Assembly: GCF_034479375.1 (NCBI RefSeq)
Contig: NZ_CP140155.1
Span: 2,108,001 to 2,172,000, forward strand
DNA: 64,000 nt
Origin: Rhodopseudomonas palustris
Lineage (GTDB): Bacteria; Pseudomonadota; Alphaproteobacteria; Rhizobiales; Xanthobacteraceae
Reading direction: 5' to 3'
Positions 17,570 through 30,145 of this stretch are shown here, piece after piece. The position numbers and the translations under genes were made by a program. Position 1 is the first letter of the stretch; each line of letters starts with the position of its first letter. The notes under the pieces were generated by a model. That model ran no database searches, was not told where the DNA came from, and saw nothing but the letters and a program-made list of their open reading frames with translations.

Positions 17570-19399
17570 ATGTTCGAAGCGCATTTCCAGACCTTCGAGG
17601 AGCCGGAAGGCGGCGTCGCCCTGACCGCGCGGCTCGCCGCATTCCGCGAAGAACTGGCGCGGAAGAAGCTCACCGGCTTCGTCGTTCCGCGCGCGGATCA
17701 GCAGCAAAACGAGTATGCGCCGGCCTCCGACGAGCGGCTGGCCTGGCTCACCGGCTTCACCGGCTCGGCCGGTCTGGCGGTGGTGCTGACCCACGAGGCG
17801 GCGGTGTTCGTCGACGGCCGCTACACGCTGCAGGCGGCCAAGCAGGTCGACACCAGGGCCTGGACGGTCGAGTCGCTGGTGGAACCGCCGCCGGAGCGCT
17901 GGCTGGAAGCGCATCTGAAAGACGGCGACCGCCTCGGATTTGATCCGTGGCTGCACACTTCTTCGGCAGTCGAGCGGATGCGGACCGCTTGCGCCAAGGC
18001 CGGCGCGGAGCTCGTCCCCGTCGACGGCAATCCGGTCGACGCGGTGTGGACCGAGCGCCCGGAGCCGCCGCTCGGCCAGGTCAGCATTCACGGGCTTGAA
18101 TTTTCCGGCGAGAGCGAGAGCGCCAAGCTCGAGCGGATCCGCGGCGAGCTTGCGAAGCTCAAGGCCGACGCGCTGGTGCTGTCGGATTCGCACGCAGTGG
18201 CCTGGACCTTCAACATCCGCGGCGCCGACGTCTCGCACACGCCGCTGCCGCTGTCTTACGCGCTGGTGCCGCAAGACGGCCGGCCGACCATCTTCATCGA
18301 CGCGCGCAAGCTGTCGAACTCGGCGCGCGACCACCTCGAACAGACCGCCCAGGTCGCCGAGCCCGCAGAGCTGGCGCCGGCGCTGCAGGCGCTCGCCCGC
18401 TCCGGCGCCGCGATCGCGCTCGACAGCGCCACCGCCGCCGACGCGCTGACGCGGCTGATCGATGAGGCCGGCGGCAAGCCGCTGCGCGGCGCCGATCCGG
18501 TGGCGCTGCTGAAGGCGGTGAAGAACGCGACCGAGATCGAAGGCACGAGGACCGCGCACCGCCGCGACGCCGTGGCGCTGGCGCGCTTCCTCGCCTTCAT
18601 CGACCGCGAGGCGCCGAACGGATCGCTGACCGAGATCGACGCCGTCGAGGCGCTGGAGAGTTTCCGCCGCGACACCGGCGCGCTGAAGGACGTGTCGTTC
18701 CCGACCATCTCCGGCACCGGCCCGAACGGCGCGATCGTGCACTACCGCGTCACCCGCAAGAGCAACCGCCGCATCCAGCCGGGCGATCTGCTGCTGATCG
18801 ATTCCGGCGCGCAGTATCAGGACGGCACCACCGACGTCACCCGCACGATTGCGATCGGCGAGCCGAGCGCCGAGATGCGCGACCGCTTCACAAGGGTGCT
18901 GCGCGGCCATATCGCAATCGCGCGTGCGGTGTTTCCCGACGGCGCCACCGGGGCACAGCTCGACACCCTCGCGCGGCAGTTCCTGTGGCAGGCCGGGCTC
19001 GATTTCGAGCACGGCACCGGCCACGGCGTCGGCAGCTATTTGTCGGTGCACGAGGGCCCGGCGCGGATCTCCAAGCTCGGCACCACGCCGCTGAAGCGCG
19101 GCATGATCCTGTCCAACGAGCCCGGCTACTACAAGACCGACGGCTTCGGCATCCGGATCGAGAATCTCGAACTGGTGGTGGAGAAGACGATCGACGGCGC
19201 CGAGAAGCCGATGAACGGCTTCGAGACGCTGACGCTGGCGCCGATCGACCGAAGGCTGATCGACCTCGACATGCTGAGCCGCAAGGAACTGGCCTGGCTC
19301 GACGCCTACCACGCCCGCGTCCGCGCTGAAGTCCGCCCGCATCTCGACGGCCCGACCCAAGCCTGGCTCGACGCGGCGACGGCCCCGCTGGAGCGCTGA
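17570..19399 (+). CDS. Aminopeptidase P family (Xaa-Pro aminopeptidase)
   Basis: The 609-residue M24B metallopeptidase removes N-terminal residues next to proline. It has two creatinase-like N-terminal domains (FVVPRADQQQNEYAPASDER; the second near DALVLSDSHAVAWTFNIRG), then the pita-bread domain with metal ligands in LLIDSGAQYQDGTTDVTRT (two Asp), HGTGHGVG (His), SNEPGYY (Glu) and IRIENLELV (Glu). The length matches the long three-domain XPNPEP1-like type. The ATG at 17570 is preferred because GAGG/AGGA sits just upstream; an in-frame ATG at 17537 would add 11 residues. Confidence 0.88.
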   Translation: MFEAHFQTFEEPEGGVALTARLAAFREELARKKLTGFVVPRADQQQNEYAPASDERLAWLTGFTGSAGLAVVLTHEAAVFVDGRYTLQAAKQVDTRAWTVESLVEPPPERWLEAHLKDGDRLGFDPWLHTSSAVERMRTACAKAGAELVPVDGNPVDAVWTERPEPPLGQVSIHGLEFSGESESAKLERIRGELAKLKADALVLSDSHAVAWTFNIRGADVSHTPLPLSYALVPQDGRPTIFIDARKLSNSARDHLEQTAQVAEPAELAPALQALARSGAAIALDSATAADALTRLIDEAGGKPLRGADPVALLKAVKNATEIEGTRTAHRRDAVALARFLAFIDREAPNGSLTEIDAVEALESFRRDTGALKDVSFPTISGTGPNGAIVHYRVTRKSNRRIQPGDLLLIDSGAQYQDGTTDVTRTIAIGEPSAEMRDRFTRVLRGHIAIARAVFPDGATGAQLDTLARQFLWQAGLDFEHGTGHGVGSYLSVHEGPARISKLGTTPLKRGMILSNEPGYYKTDGFGIRIENLELVVEKTIDGAEKPMNGFETLTLAPIDRRLIDLDMLSRKELAWLDAYHARVRAEVRPHLDGPTQAWLDAATAPLER

Positions 19400-19416
19400 T
19401 CGCCGCAATGGTCGCC

Positions 19417-19515
19417 GTCATTCCGGGATGCGCGCCTGCCGGCGCGCAGACCCGGAATCCAGAGGTTGTTGCGAAGAGAGATTCCGGGTTCGCGCTTCGC
19501 GCGCCCCGGAATGAC
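19417..19515. repeat. Palindromic repeat, GTCATTCCGGG family
   Basis: The left arm is GTCATTCCGGGATGCGCG, the right arm CGCGCCCCGGAATGAC. In between, CCCGGAATC and GATTCCGGG face each other. This is the same family as 21167-21266 and the elements around the GIY-YIG gene. Confidence 0.85.
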
Positions 19516-19682
19516 GAACGAGAGGACGGTGCGCGCATCCCGGAATGACTGCCTGTGTCGGAGGTCGCCCCGCCCCTCCCCGCATAGCCTCATGCCGAAA
19601 ACGGTCTGTGAACGATCCTGCGGCACGCTACAGTCTTCTCACACCGCACATCGATTTGCTGACCGGTCGGAACCGCCCCCGC

Positions 19683-20972
19683 ATGCACGGCAAGACCGGC
19701 AGAACCTTCGCGATCGACCCCGGCCGGATCGACCGGCCGCCGTCGAAGCTGCTGCTGTTGCTGCTGGTGCTGATGAACGGCGCGGCGCCGATCGCGCTCT
19801 ACATCTTCGTGCCGGCGCTGCCGGTGCTCGCCGGCGATTTCGGCAGCGACATCTCGGTCGCGCAGATGACGGTATCGCTCTACATGGTCGGGCTGGCGTG
19901 CTCGCAGTTGATCATGGGGCCGCTGTCGGACCGGTTCGGCCGCCGCCCGGTGCTGCTCGGCGGCTTGACGCTGATGGTCGCCGCCAGCGTCGGCTGCATC
20001 TTCGCCGAGACCCTGCCGCAACTGATCGCCGCGCGGTTCCTGCAGGCGCTCGGCGGCGCTTCCGGCATGGTGATCAGCCGCGCCGTCATCCGCGATCTCT
20101 ACAGCCGCGACCGCGTCGGCGGCATGCTCAGCCTCGTGATCGCCGTGATGATGATCGCGCAGATGCTGAGCCCGCTGTTCGGCGGCGTGATCGAAACCGC
20201 GCTCGGCTGGCGCGCGATCTTCTACGTCGTCACCGCGGGGGCGATCGTCGTCACCGCGACGGTCGCACTGGCGCTGCCGGAGACCCGCCGCCGCCACGGC
20301 CCCGCCGCGCCGGGCGGCTTCCGCGGCGACGTCGGCGGCCTGTTCCGGAGCCGCGCCTTCATCGGCTACGTGCTGTGCCAGGTGCTGGCCTCCGCGATCA
20401 TCTTCACCTTCGCCGGCGGCGGGCCTTACGTCGTGGTGACGCAGATGGGCCGCAGCTCGGCCGAATACGGCGCGTGGTTCGCGAGCTCCGGCTTCGCCTA
20501 TCTGATCGGCAATTTGTTCTGCGTGCGGTTCTCGCCGCGCTACTCGCTCGACAAGCTGATCTGGTTCGGGCTGGCGATGCAGATCGGCGGCGCGGCGCTG
20601 AACCTGCTGTGGGGCGTGCTCGGCTGGAATCAGGTGCCGAGCTGGCTGTTCCTCACCCACATGATCATCATGTTCGGCAATGCCAGCGTGATGGCCAACG
20701 CCACCGCCGGCGCGATCAGCATAAGGCCGCAGGCGGCCGGCACCGCGTCCGGGCTGATGGGCTTCACCCAATTCGGGATCGGCTCGCTGTGCTCGCAATT
20801 CGGCGCGTATCTCGGCGGCCATTTCGCCACGCCGCTGCCGCTCAACATCGCCGTCGCTGCCCTCGCGCTGGCCTGCGCCGCCTCGATGATCTTCCTGGTC
20901 CCGCGCAGCAATCTGGTTCCGACGGAGGAGCTGATCGAGAAGGCCGAAGGCGAAGAACCGCCGGTGATGTGA
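19683..20972 (+). CDS. Bcr/CflA family drug-resistance MFS transporter
   Basis: The 429-residue, 12-helix major-facilitator exporter shows the Bcr/CflA opening ALYIFVPALPVLAGDF, motif A GPLSDRFGRRPVLL and the helix-4/5 region RFLQALGGASGMVISRAVIR, diagnostic for this drug:proton antiporter group. The first helix follows a short basic tail beginning at the ATG at 19683; the frame upstream of that covers repeat-rich spacer. Substrate specificity cannot be deduced. Confidence 0.85.
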   Translation: MHGKTGRTFAIDPGRIDRPPSKLLLLLLVLMNGAAPIALYIFVPALPVLAGDFGSDISVAQMTVSLYMVGLACSQLIMGPLSDRFGRRPVLLGGLTLMVAASVGCIFAETLPQLIAARFLQALGGASGMVISRAVIRDLYSRDRVGGMLSLVIAVMMIAQMLSPLFGGVIETALGWRAIFYVVTAGAIVVTATVALALPETRRRHGPAAPGGFRGDVGGLFRSRAFIGYVLCQVLASAIIFTFAGGGPYVVVTQMGRSSAEYGAWFASSGFAYLIGNLFCVRFSPRYSLDKLIWFGLAMQIGGAALNLLWGVLGWNQVPSWLFLTHMIIMFGNASVMANATAGAISIRPQAAGTASGLMGFTQFGIGSLCSQFGAYLGGHFATPLPLNIAVAALALACAASMIFLVPRSNLVPTEELIEKAEGEEPPVM

Positions 20973-21020
20973 GGGGTGGCTGCCGCTCAGCCACAAGCAC
21001 ACCGCACCAAGCACAGCACC

Positions 21021-21133
21021 GTCATCCTGAGGTGTGCGCCCTCTTCGGCGCGCCTCGAAGGATGCGGCGACGGGTCGTATGCGCGGCCCATCCTTCGAGG
21101 CCGCCGCAAGAGCGGCGGCTCCTCAGGATGACG
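21021..21133. repeat. Palindromic repeat, GTCATCCTGAGG family
   Basis: GTCATCCTGAGGTG on the left is answered by CTCCTCAGGATGAC on the right; CTCGAAGGATG and CATCCTTCGAG pair inside. Further copies lie at 36346, 43407 and 43531. Confidence 0.85.
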
Positions 21134-21166
21134 TCCGGACTGGTGGGACGCCCGCCTCTCCCCGAG

Positions 21167-21266
21167 TCATTCCGGGGCGCTCACGAAGTGAGCGAACCCG
21201 GAATCTCGATCGGCAGAACACCTCGGGATTCCGGGTTCGCGAGCTGCGCTCGCGCCCCGGAATGAC
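21167..21266. repeat. Palindromic repeat, GTCATTCCGGGG family
   Basis: Two smaller hairpins are joined in opposite orientation: GTCATTCCGGGGCGCTC with GAGCGAACCCGGAATC, and GATTCCGGGTTCGCGAG with CTCGCGCCCCGGAATGAC. It ends 3 bases before the ligA stop codon. Confidence 0.85.
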
Positions 21267-21269
21267 GCG

Positions 21270-23895
<2,626 letters not shown>

Positions 23896-23922
23896 TCGGC
23901 GTCGGGGTGCCCTGAATCGCGG

Positions 23923-24040
23923 GATTCCGGGTTCGCTCGCTTCGCGAGCGCCCCGGAATGACGGTGTGTGTGGCACCCACCTCTCAACGAGTCATTCCGG
24001 GGCGACCGCCGCGTAGCGGCGGGCGAACCCGGAATCTCGG
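23923..24040. repeat. Palindromic repeats right of the GIY-YIG gene
   Basis: Hairpin ATTCCGGGTTCGCTCGC/GCGAGCGCCCCGGAATGAC (23923-23961) is followed, in opposite orientation, by GTCATTCCGGGGCGACCGCC/GGCGGGCGAACCCGGAATC (23991-24040). The arrangement mirrors the left side. Confidence 0.85.
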
Positions 24041-24067
24041 CCGCAGAAGCTGGGCGGCGCTTCGTTC

Positions 24068-25753
24068 TCACCCCGCCGCCTTGATCAGCCGATCCGCCGC
24101 CGCGCGTGCCTCGGCGGTGATCTCCGCGCCGGCGAGCATCCTGGCGATTTCTTCGCGGCGGTGGTCCTGTTCCAGGGCGCTGACGCGGGTGGCGACGCGT
24201 TTGCCTTTGTCGAGGGCGGCTTTGGAGATCAAGAGATGCTGGTCGGCGCGGGCGGCGACCTGCGGGGCGTGGGTCACGGCCATCACCTGCACCTTGGTGG
24301 CGAGCCGCGCCAGGCGTCCGCCGATCGCGTCGGCGACCGCGCCGCCGACCCCGGTGTCGATCTCGTCGAACACCAGCGTCGGCGCCGAGCCCTTGTCCGA
24401 CAGCACCACTTTCAGCGCCAGCAGGAACCGCGACAGCTCGCCGCCGGAGGCGACCTTCATCATCGGCCCGGGCCGCGTGCCGGGGTTGGTCTGCACCCAG
24501 AATTCGACGCGGTCGATGCCCTGCGGTCCCGGCGCCGCGGCGTCGGCCTCGACCTGGGTCATGAATTTGGCGCGCTCCAGCTTCAGCGGCGCGAGTTCGC
24601 CGTTGACCGCCTTGTTGAGCTTGTCGGCGGCCTTGCTACGCGATGCGGAGAGCTTCGCCGCGGCGGCGCTGTAACGGCCATCGGCCTCGCCGGCGGCCTT
24701 CTCCAGGGCCACCAGCCGATCGGCGCCGGCGTCGATCAGCGCCACGTCGGCGGCGTATTGCGCGGCGAGCGCTGCGAGCCCGTCGACCGGCGTCGAATAC
24801 TTCCGCGCAGCCGCGCGTAAGGCAAACAGCCGCTCCTCGATCCGCTCCAGTTCGAGCGGGTCGAAATCGGCGGCGGCGAGCGCGGCATTGAGATGCTGGT
24901 CGGCTTCCTCCAGCGCGTTGATGGCGGCGTCGATCGCCCGCACCGCCGGCTCGACGAGCTGCGGCGCGCTTCCGGCGCGGCGCTCCAGCCGGCGCACCGC
25001 GGCGGCGAGCGCGGCCACCGGCGAATGATGGCCGCCGACCGCCTCCTGCGCCTCACGCAGATCGGAGGCGATCTTCTCGCCCTGCATCATCCCGGTGCGG
25101 CGCTCGGCCAGCGACGTCTCTTCGCCGTCCTGCGGCGCCAGCTTCTTCAATTCGTCGGAAGCGTGGCGCAGATAGTCGGCCTCGCGCGCGGCGCGCTCCA
25201 TGCCGGCGCGGTGGGCGTCGAGCGCGGCGCGGGCGCTACGCCGGCCCTCCCACAGCGTCTCCAGCGCGGTAACGTCCTTCTCCAGCCCGGCGAAGGCGTC
25301 GAGCAGCCGGCGATGGGTGGCGGCGTCGACCAGCGCGCGCTCGTCGTGCTGGCCGTGGATCTCGACCAGCGTCGCGCCGACCGATTTCAGGGTCTGCACG
25401 CTGACCGACTGGTCGTTGATGAAAGCGCGGGTGCGGCCGTCGGCGAGTTGAACCCGGCGCAGAATCAGTTCGCCGGAATTCTCGACATCGCGGTCGTCGA
25501 GGCCGTTGGCGGAGAGGATCGCGAAGGCGGGATGGCCGTTGGCCAGGTCGAAGGTCGCGGTCACCTGGCCGTGCTCGGCGCCGTGGCGGACCAGCGCGGC
25601 ATCGCCGCGGCCGCCCAGCGCCAGCGCAAAGGCATCGAGCAGGATCGATTTGCCCGCCCCGGTCTCGCCGGTAAGCACGGCGAGGCCTCGGGAGAACTCG
25701 ATATCGAGCCGCTCGATCAACACGATATCGCGGATCGACAGGCGCGAAAGCAT
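24068..25753 (-). CDS. recN: DNA repair protein RecN
   Basis: The 561-residue SMC-like ATPase of double-strand-break repair starts MLSRLSIRDIVLIERLDIEF, has Walker A GETGAGKS (29-36), long coiled-coil arms in the middle, the signature VASGGELSRFLLALK, Walker B LVFDEIDTGVGG and the H-loop MAVTHAPQVAARAD. Length and motif order are standard. It starts 12 bases after the bamD stop, so the two are likely co-transcribed. Confidence 0.95.
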   Translation of the reverse strand: MLSRLSIRDIVLIERLDIEFSRGLAVLTGETGAGKSILLDAFALALGGRGDAALVRHGAEHGQVTATFDLANGHPAFAILSANGLDDRDVENSGELILRRVQLADGRTRAFINDQSVSVQTLKSVGATLVEIHGQHDERALVDAATHRRLLDAFAGLEKDVTALETLWEGRRSARAALDAHRAGMERAAREADYLRHASDELKKLAPQDGEETSLAERRTGMMQGEKIASDLREAQEAVGGHHSPVAALAAAVRRLERRAGSAPQLVEPAVRAIDAAINALEEADQHLNAALAAADFDPLELERIEERLFALRAAARKYSTPVDGLAALAAQYAADVALIDAGADRLVALEKAAGEADGRYSAAAAKLSASRSKAADKLNKAVNGELAPLKLERAKFMTQVEADAAAPGPQGIDRVEFWVQTNPGTRPGPMMKVASGGELSRFLLALKVVLSDKGSAPTLVFDEIDTGVGGAVADAIGGRLARLATKVQVMAVTHAPQVAARADQHLLISKAALDKGKRVATRVSALEQDHRREEIARMLAGAEITAEARAAADRLIKAAG

Positions 25754-25765
25754 GCGAGAAAAGTC

Positions 25766-26671
25766 CTATCCGAGACCGAGCTTCTTGAAGGACTTGCTGA
25801 TCCAGGAGCCCTTGTTCTCGGTCGGTTCGAGTCCGCCGGACTTTACAAGATTATAAGCGTCTTTGTACCAGCGGCTGTCAGGAAAGTTGTGGCCAAGCAC
25901 GGCGGCGGCGGTCTGCGCCTCGCCGACGATGCCGATCGCCATATAGGCCTCGGTCAGGCGCGCCAGCGCTTCCTCGACATGGCGGGTGGTCTGATAGCGC
26001 GTCACCACGGTCTTGAAGCGGTTGATCGCCGCGGCGTAATCGCGCTTCTCCATGTAATAGCGGCCGACGTCCATCTCCTTGCCGGCGAGCTGGTCGCGGG
26101 CGCCTTCCAGCTTCTGCTTGGCCTGGTTGGCGTATTCGGAGGTCGGATATTTGCGGATGACCTCCTCCAGCGCCGCGATCGCCTTCTCGGTGCGGCCCTG
26201 GTCGCGGGAGATGTCGGGGATCTGGTCGTAATGCGACGCCGCGATCAGATACTGCGCATAGGCCGCGTCCGGGCTGCCCGGGTGCAGCGTGACATAGCGC
26301 GTGGCGGCGCCGATGCAGCTATCGTAATCGCCGGCCTGATAGAACGAATAGGCCGACATCAGCAGCGATTTGCGCGCCCAGTCGGAATAAGGATGCTGGC
26401 GGTCGACTTCCTCGAACTTCTTCGACGCCGCCTTCGGGTCCTTCTCCTTGTTCATCAGGTACAAGCCCTCATTGTAGAGCTTGTCCGCCGGCTCGTCGTT
26501 GAACTTGTCTTCGTCCTTGGCCAGGAACTTGTCCCAGATCGCGCCGGTGCCGCAGCCGCCGAGCGGCAGCGCGAGCATCAACAGGCTGGCGACCAAGGGA
26601 AGGCTGCGCCAAAACCGATCGCTTCCGCGCAAGACCAGCCTGTTTCGCAGTCCGAGCCGCTGTGCCGACAT
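25766..26671 (-). CDS. bamD: Outer membrane assembly lipoprotein BamD
   Basis: The 301-residue lipoprotein has a signal peptide and lipobox (LLMLALPLGGC) and about five TPR repeats (for example LYNEGLYLMNKEKDPKAASK, SAYSFYQAGDYDSCIGAATR and YYMEKRDYAAAINRFKTVV). In the BAM complex it helps insert beta-barrel proteins into the outer membrane. The ATG at 26671 gives a proper signal peptide; the longer frame upstream does not. The order lpxC-bamD-recN-ligA is conserved in alphaproteobacteria. Confidence 0.93.
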   Translation of the reverse strand: MSAQRLGLRNRLVLRGSDRFWRSLPLVASLLMLALPLGGCGTGAIWDKFLAKDEDKFNDEPADKLYNEGLYLMNKEKDPKAASKKFEEVDRQHPYSDWARKSLLMSAYSFYQAGDYDSCIGAATRYVTLHPGSPDAAYAQYLIAASHYDQIPDISRDQGRTEKAIAALEEVIRKYPTSEYANQAKQKLEGARDQLAGKEMDVGRYYMEKRDYAAAINRFKTVVTRYQTTRHVEEALARLTEAYMAIGIVGEAQTAAAVLGHNFPDSRWYKDAYNLVKSGGLEPTENKGSWISKSFKKLGLG

Positions 26672-26949
26672 CAATTCCAACCTGACATACTGGAGAACGG
26701 TGCGCCCCGGCATCCGATCGGGCCGCAATGGCGGAAACCACCGACCTGCCCCGAAGCATGGAGTCGACCTCCGGCTGTGTAGCCGAAAAAGGTTACGGGA
26801 CCAACCGGGTACGCAGGCATTTCGCCGGGAATAAGGCGATCGGACGGCGGCGGCCGGCGGACACCAGCGGCCGGCCACCGGGGATGACATTGCAACGTTG
26901 GAGATGCAGCGCGAGCAGCCTCACGCCGTCGCCGGCAGGATCCGCCGGA

Positions 26950-27912
26950 TCAGGACATATCCGGGCCGAACGCCGGGGCCACCATGCCGCCGGCCAGGCG
27001 GGTGACGGCTTCGGCGTGTCCCCGGACCGCGCGGCGCGCCGGCTCGGCTTCGATCACGCGGAAATTGGTGCGATCGGCCAGCAGCGCGGTCAGCACCGAA
27101 TGGTTGAGCTTGTGGCCGCCCCGCATCGAGCGATAGGCGCCCAGGATCGGCAGGCCGGCCAGCGCCAGATCGCCGATCGCGTCGAGCAGCTTGTGGCGGG
27201 CGCATTCATCGGCGTAGCGCAGGCCTTCGGCATTGAGCAGCCGCTCGTCGTCGAACACCACCGAATTCTCGAACGACGCGCCGAGCGCATAACCCATTTC
27301 CCACAGCCGGGCGACGTCGCTCATGCAGCCGAAGGTGCGGGCGCGGGCGATTTCACGGCGAAAGGCTTCGGGTTCGACGCCGAGCGTATAATTCTGCTGG
27401 CCGATCACCGGATTGGCGAAGTCGATCTCGACCTCGACGCGGAAACCGCCGGTATAGGGGCGAAGTTCGCCGAACGACTCGCCATGCGAGACGCGGACCG
27501 GCTTGAGAACCTGGATGAAGCGGCGCGGCGCCGACTGCTCGCGGACGCCGGCCTGGTCGATCGCGGCGACGAACGGGGCGGCGCTGCCGTCCATGATCGG
27601 AACTTCGGGGCCGTCGACTTCGATCGTGGCATTGTCGATGCCCATGCCGCGCAGCGCGGCGAGAACGTGCTCGGCGGTCGAAACCAGCGGGCCGTCGCTG
27701 TCGCCCAGTACCGTCGCCAGTTCGGTGGCGACCACCGATTTGGCGTTGGCCTGGATTTCGCGATCGCCGCCGTCGAGACCGGTGCGGACAAAAATATAAC
27801 CCGCGTCGATGGATGCGGGCCCAATGGTGAGGCTGGCCGGACGACCGGAATGGACACCTACGCCTGTGACCGTGGCTTGCGATCGCAGCGTTGTCTGCCG
27901 GCTGAATTTCAT
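26950..27912 (-). CDS. lpxC: UDP-3-O-acyl-N-acetylglucosamine deacetylase LpxC
   Basis: The 320-residue zinc enzyme carries out the committed step of lipid A synthesis. It opens MKFSRQTTLRSQATVTGVGV, has STAEHVLAAL (zinc His), the GSAAPFV turn, and KLLDAIGDLAL with GGHKLNHSVL (zinc His and Asp, catalytic His). It is separated from ftsZ by a terminator and a 345-base spacer, so it probably has its own promoter. Confidence 0.95.
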   Translation of the reverse strand: MKFSRQTTLRSQATVTGVGVHSGRPASLTIGPASIDAGYIFVRTGLDGGDREIQANAKSVVATELATVLGDSDGPLVSTAEHVLAALRGMGIDNATIEVDGPEVPIMDGSAAPFVAAIDQAGVREQSAPRRFIQVLKPVRVSHGESFGELRPYTGGFRVEVEIDFANPVIGQQNYTLGVEPEAFRREIARARTFGCMSDVARLWEMGYALGASFENSVVFDDERLLNAEGLRYADECARHKLLDAIGDLALAGLPILGAYRSMRGGHKLNHSVLTALLADRTNFRVIEAEPARRAVRGHAEAVTRLAGGMVAPAFGPDMS

Positions 27913-28257
27913 GCGTTATTGCCCACCAATGACCACCTGTCAGTCGGTACCGGACGATGCGTCCGGGCGACTCGACCGTGTGTCCCCAAGTCCCGAGAAA
28001 CCATAGCACTGCCTCAAAGAGCGCCAACTCACGCTTTTTTACGGATTGTTACCCCAACTCCGCCGCATTACCGCCGCCGCCTCCTCGAATTCGGACTCAA
28101 TCGTGGCGAAGCCGCACTGGGTCCCGAACGCGGGATTTCATTTTTCATAACTTAAATCAAAGACTTGCTTGAAAATTGCGGACTTCGCACCGCACAAAAC
28201 AATGACCCCGGAAGTTGCCTTCCGGGGTCATGTCATCGTCAGAAATGAGGCATCGGA
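27913..28257. other. Intergenic region between ftsZ and lpxC
   Basis: The 345 bases hold the ftsZ terminator (28195-28231) and, nearer lpxC, sequence that must include the lpxC promoter (T/A-rich stretches near 28035-28045 and 28140-28165). I see no gene. Confidence 0.5.
28195..28231 (-). terminator. Rho-independent terminator after ftsZ
   Basis: ATGACCCCGGAAG and CTTCCGGGGTCAT make a perfect 13-bp stem with a four-base loop. On the minus strand it is followed by TGTTTTG. It marks the 3' end of the dcw transcript. Confidence 0.85.
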
Positions 28258-30051
28258 TCAGTTCGCCTGCCGCCGCAGGAAGGCGGGGATATCGAGATGG
28301 TCGTCGCCCTGTGGCGGTTGGGCAACAGGCGCCGGACGACCATGGACGTCGAGACCCTGCGGCGCCGGACGCTTGGCGTATTCCGAGACCGGATCATGGG
28401 CCGCCATCTGGTCGGCGATGCTGCGCTGCGGACGGCGCTCCGGCAGCGACGGCATCTGCGGCATGGCGGGCGCGGCAGCGCTCCGGACCGGAGCGGCCGG
28501 CTCGGATTCATCTTCGCGACGGCTGAGGCCATTGGCAAGACGCTGCAGCAGCGACAGCCGGGTCTTCTGCGGCTCGTCGTCGAACTCGCTGCGGGCGGCC
28601 TGACGGATCTCGTTCTGGGCGGGAACCGGCAGTTCGTCGAACCGCGGCATCCGCGGCGCGCGCAAGGCGGCGCGGTCGGGTTGCTGCGGGATGAAGGCGT
28701 CCGGGGTTTCCGGCTCCTCGTTCACCGCGCGGGCCGGCTCGACGTCGGGGAACAGCGACGGCTTCTGCGGGATCGGACGGACCGTGACGTCGCCATAGGA
28801 CGCGGACTGGACCGGCGCCTGAGCGACCTCCTGAGCCGGCATCTGCTCGTTGCTGACGGCGGCGGCGATCGCGGCGAGCGCGGCGCGCTCGACATTGGCG
28901 GCGCGCGCCACCGGCGCGGCGGCGGACGGAGCCGGCGCAGCAGCAGCCTGCGCCGCGCGGGCGGCGGCGGCTTCGGCGATGCGCAGATTGTCGGCGCGCA
29001 GCTTGGCAGTCAGTTCAGCCAGACGGCTGTCAGCCGGCGCAGCATTGGAAGCCGCGCCGGCCGCGGCTGCGTTCCGCGACAACTGCGCCTGCTCGATGCC
29101 GGTCGCCACGACCGAGACCCGGATGATGCCGTCGAGGCTCTCGTCGAAGGTGGCGCCGACGATGATGTTGGCGTCCTGGTCGACTTCTTCGCGAATACGA
29201 GTCGCGGCTTCGTCGACTTCGAACAGCGTCAAATCCTTGCCGCCGGTGATCGAGATCAGGAGGCCGCGGGCGCCCTTCATCGAGGAATCGTCGATCAGCG
29301 GGTTGGCGATCGCGGCTTCGGCGGCGGTCAGCGCGCGCTTCTCGCCGGAGGCTTCGCCGGTGCCCATCATCGCCTTGCCCATCTCGCGCATCACGGCGCG
29401 GACGTCGGCGAAGTCGAGGTTGATCAGCCCTTCCTTGACCATCAGGTCGGTGATGCAGGCGACGCCCGAATACAGCACCTGGTCGGCCATCGCGAAGGCG
29501 TCGGCGAAGGTGGTCTTCTCGTTGGCGACGCGGAACAGATTCTGGTTCGGGATGATCAGAAGGGTGTCGACCACCTTGTGCAGATCGGCGATGCCGGTCT
29601 CGGCGGTCCGCATCCGGCGCGCGCCTTCGAAGTGGAAAGGCTTGGTGACGACGCCGACGGTGAGGATGCCCATCTCGCGGGCCGCCTTGGCGATCACCGG
29701 GGCCGCGCCGGTGCCGGTGCCGCCGCCCATGCCGGCGGTGACGAACACCATGTTGGCGCCGGTGAGATGATCGCGAATCTCGTCAATGACTTCCTGCGCT
29801 GCAGCGGAGCCGACGTCGGGCTGCGAGCCGGCGCCGAGGCCCTGCGTCACCTGGGTGCCCATCTGAATCAGCCGCTGCGCTTTCGACATCGTCAGCGCCT
29901 GCGCGTCGGTGTTGGCGACGACGAAATCGACGCCGTCGAGCCCGGCGGTGATCATGTTGTTGACCGCGTTGCCGCCGGCGCCGCCGACGCCGAACACGGT
30001 GATCCGGGGCCGCAGCTCGCGAATGTCAGGAACGTTGAGATTGATGGTCAT
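28258..30051 (-). CDS. ftsZ: Cell division protein FtsZ
   Basis: The 597-residue tubulin-like GTPase forms the division ring. It has [13 protein letters not shown], the tubulin signature [10 protein letters not shown] (about 107-116), the synergy-loop region [11 protein letters not shown] and a globular core to about residue 320. A long Ala/Pro-rich disordered linker of some 250 residues follows, then the conserved C-terminal peptide [10 protein letters not shown] that binds FtsA. The long linker is typical of alphaproteobacteria. It lies 94 bases after ftsA. Confidence 0.97.
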   Translation of the reverse strand: MTINLNVPDIRELRPRITVFGVGGAGGNAVNNMITAGLDGVDFVVANTDAQALTMSKAQRLIQMGTQVTQGLGAGSQPDVGSAAAQEVIDEIRDHLTGANMVFVTAGMGGGTGTGAAPVIAKAAREMGILTVGVVTKPFHFEGARRMRTAETGIADLHKVVDTLLIIPNQNLFRVANEKTTFADAFAMADQVLYSGVACITDLMVKEGLINLDFADVRAVMREMGKAMMGTGEASGEKRALTAAEAAIANPLIDDSSMKGARGLLISITGGKDLTLFEVDEAATRIREEVDQDANIIVGATFDESLDGIIRVSVVATGIEQAQLSRNAAAAGAASNAAPADSRLAELTAKLRADNLRIAEAAAARAAQAAAAPAPSAAAPVARAANVERAALAAIAAAVSNEQMPAQEVAQAPVQSASYGDVTVRPIPQKPSLFPDVEPARAVNEEPETPDAFIPQQPDRAALRAPRMPRFDELPVPAQNEIRQAARSEFDDEPQKTRLSLLQRLANGLSRREDESEPAAPVRSAAAPAMPQMPSLPERRPQRSIADQMAAHDPVSEYAKRPAPQGLDVHGRPAPVAQPPQGDDHLDIPAFLRRQAN

Positions 30052-30145
30052 GAGTTGCCTCTCGATTACGCGCGCGTTGGTTCGTGAAGTCCCGGGCGAT
30101 CGGCCTGGACAATTTGTGAAAGCGGAAGGGGGCGGAAAAGAGTCA

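Noticed and set aside
17495..19408. 637-codon minus-strand frame opposite the aminopeptidase
   Set aside because: Composition is Arg/Gly/Val-biased low-information sequence; the plus strand has all M24 metal ligands.
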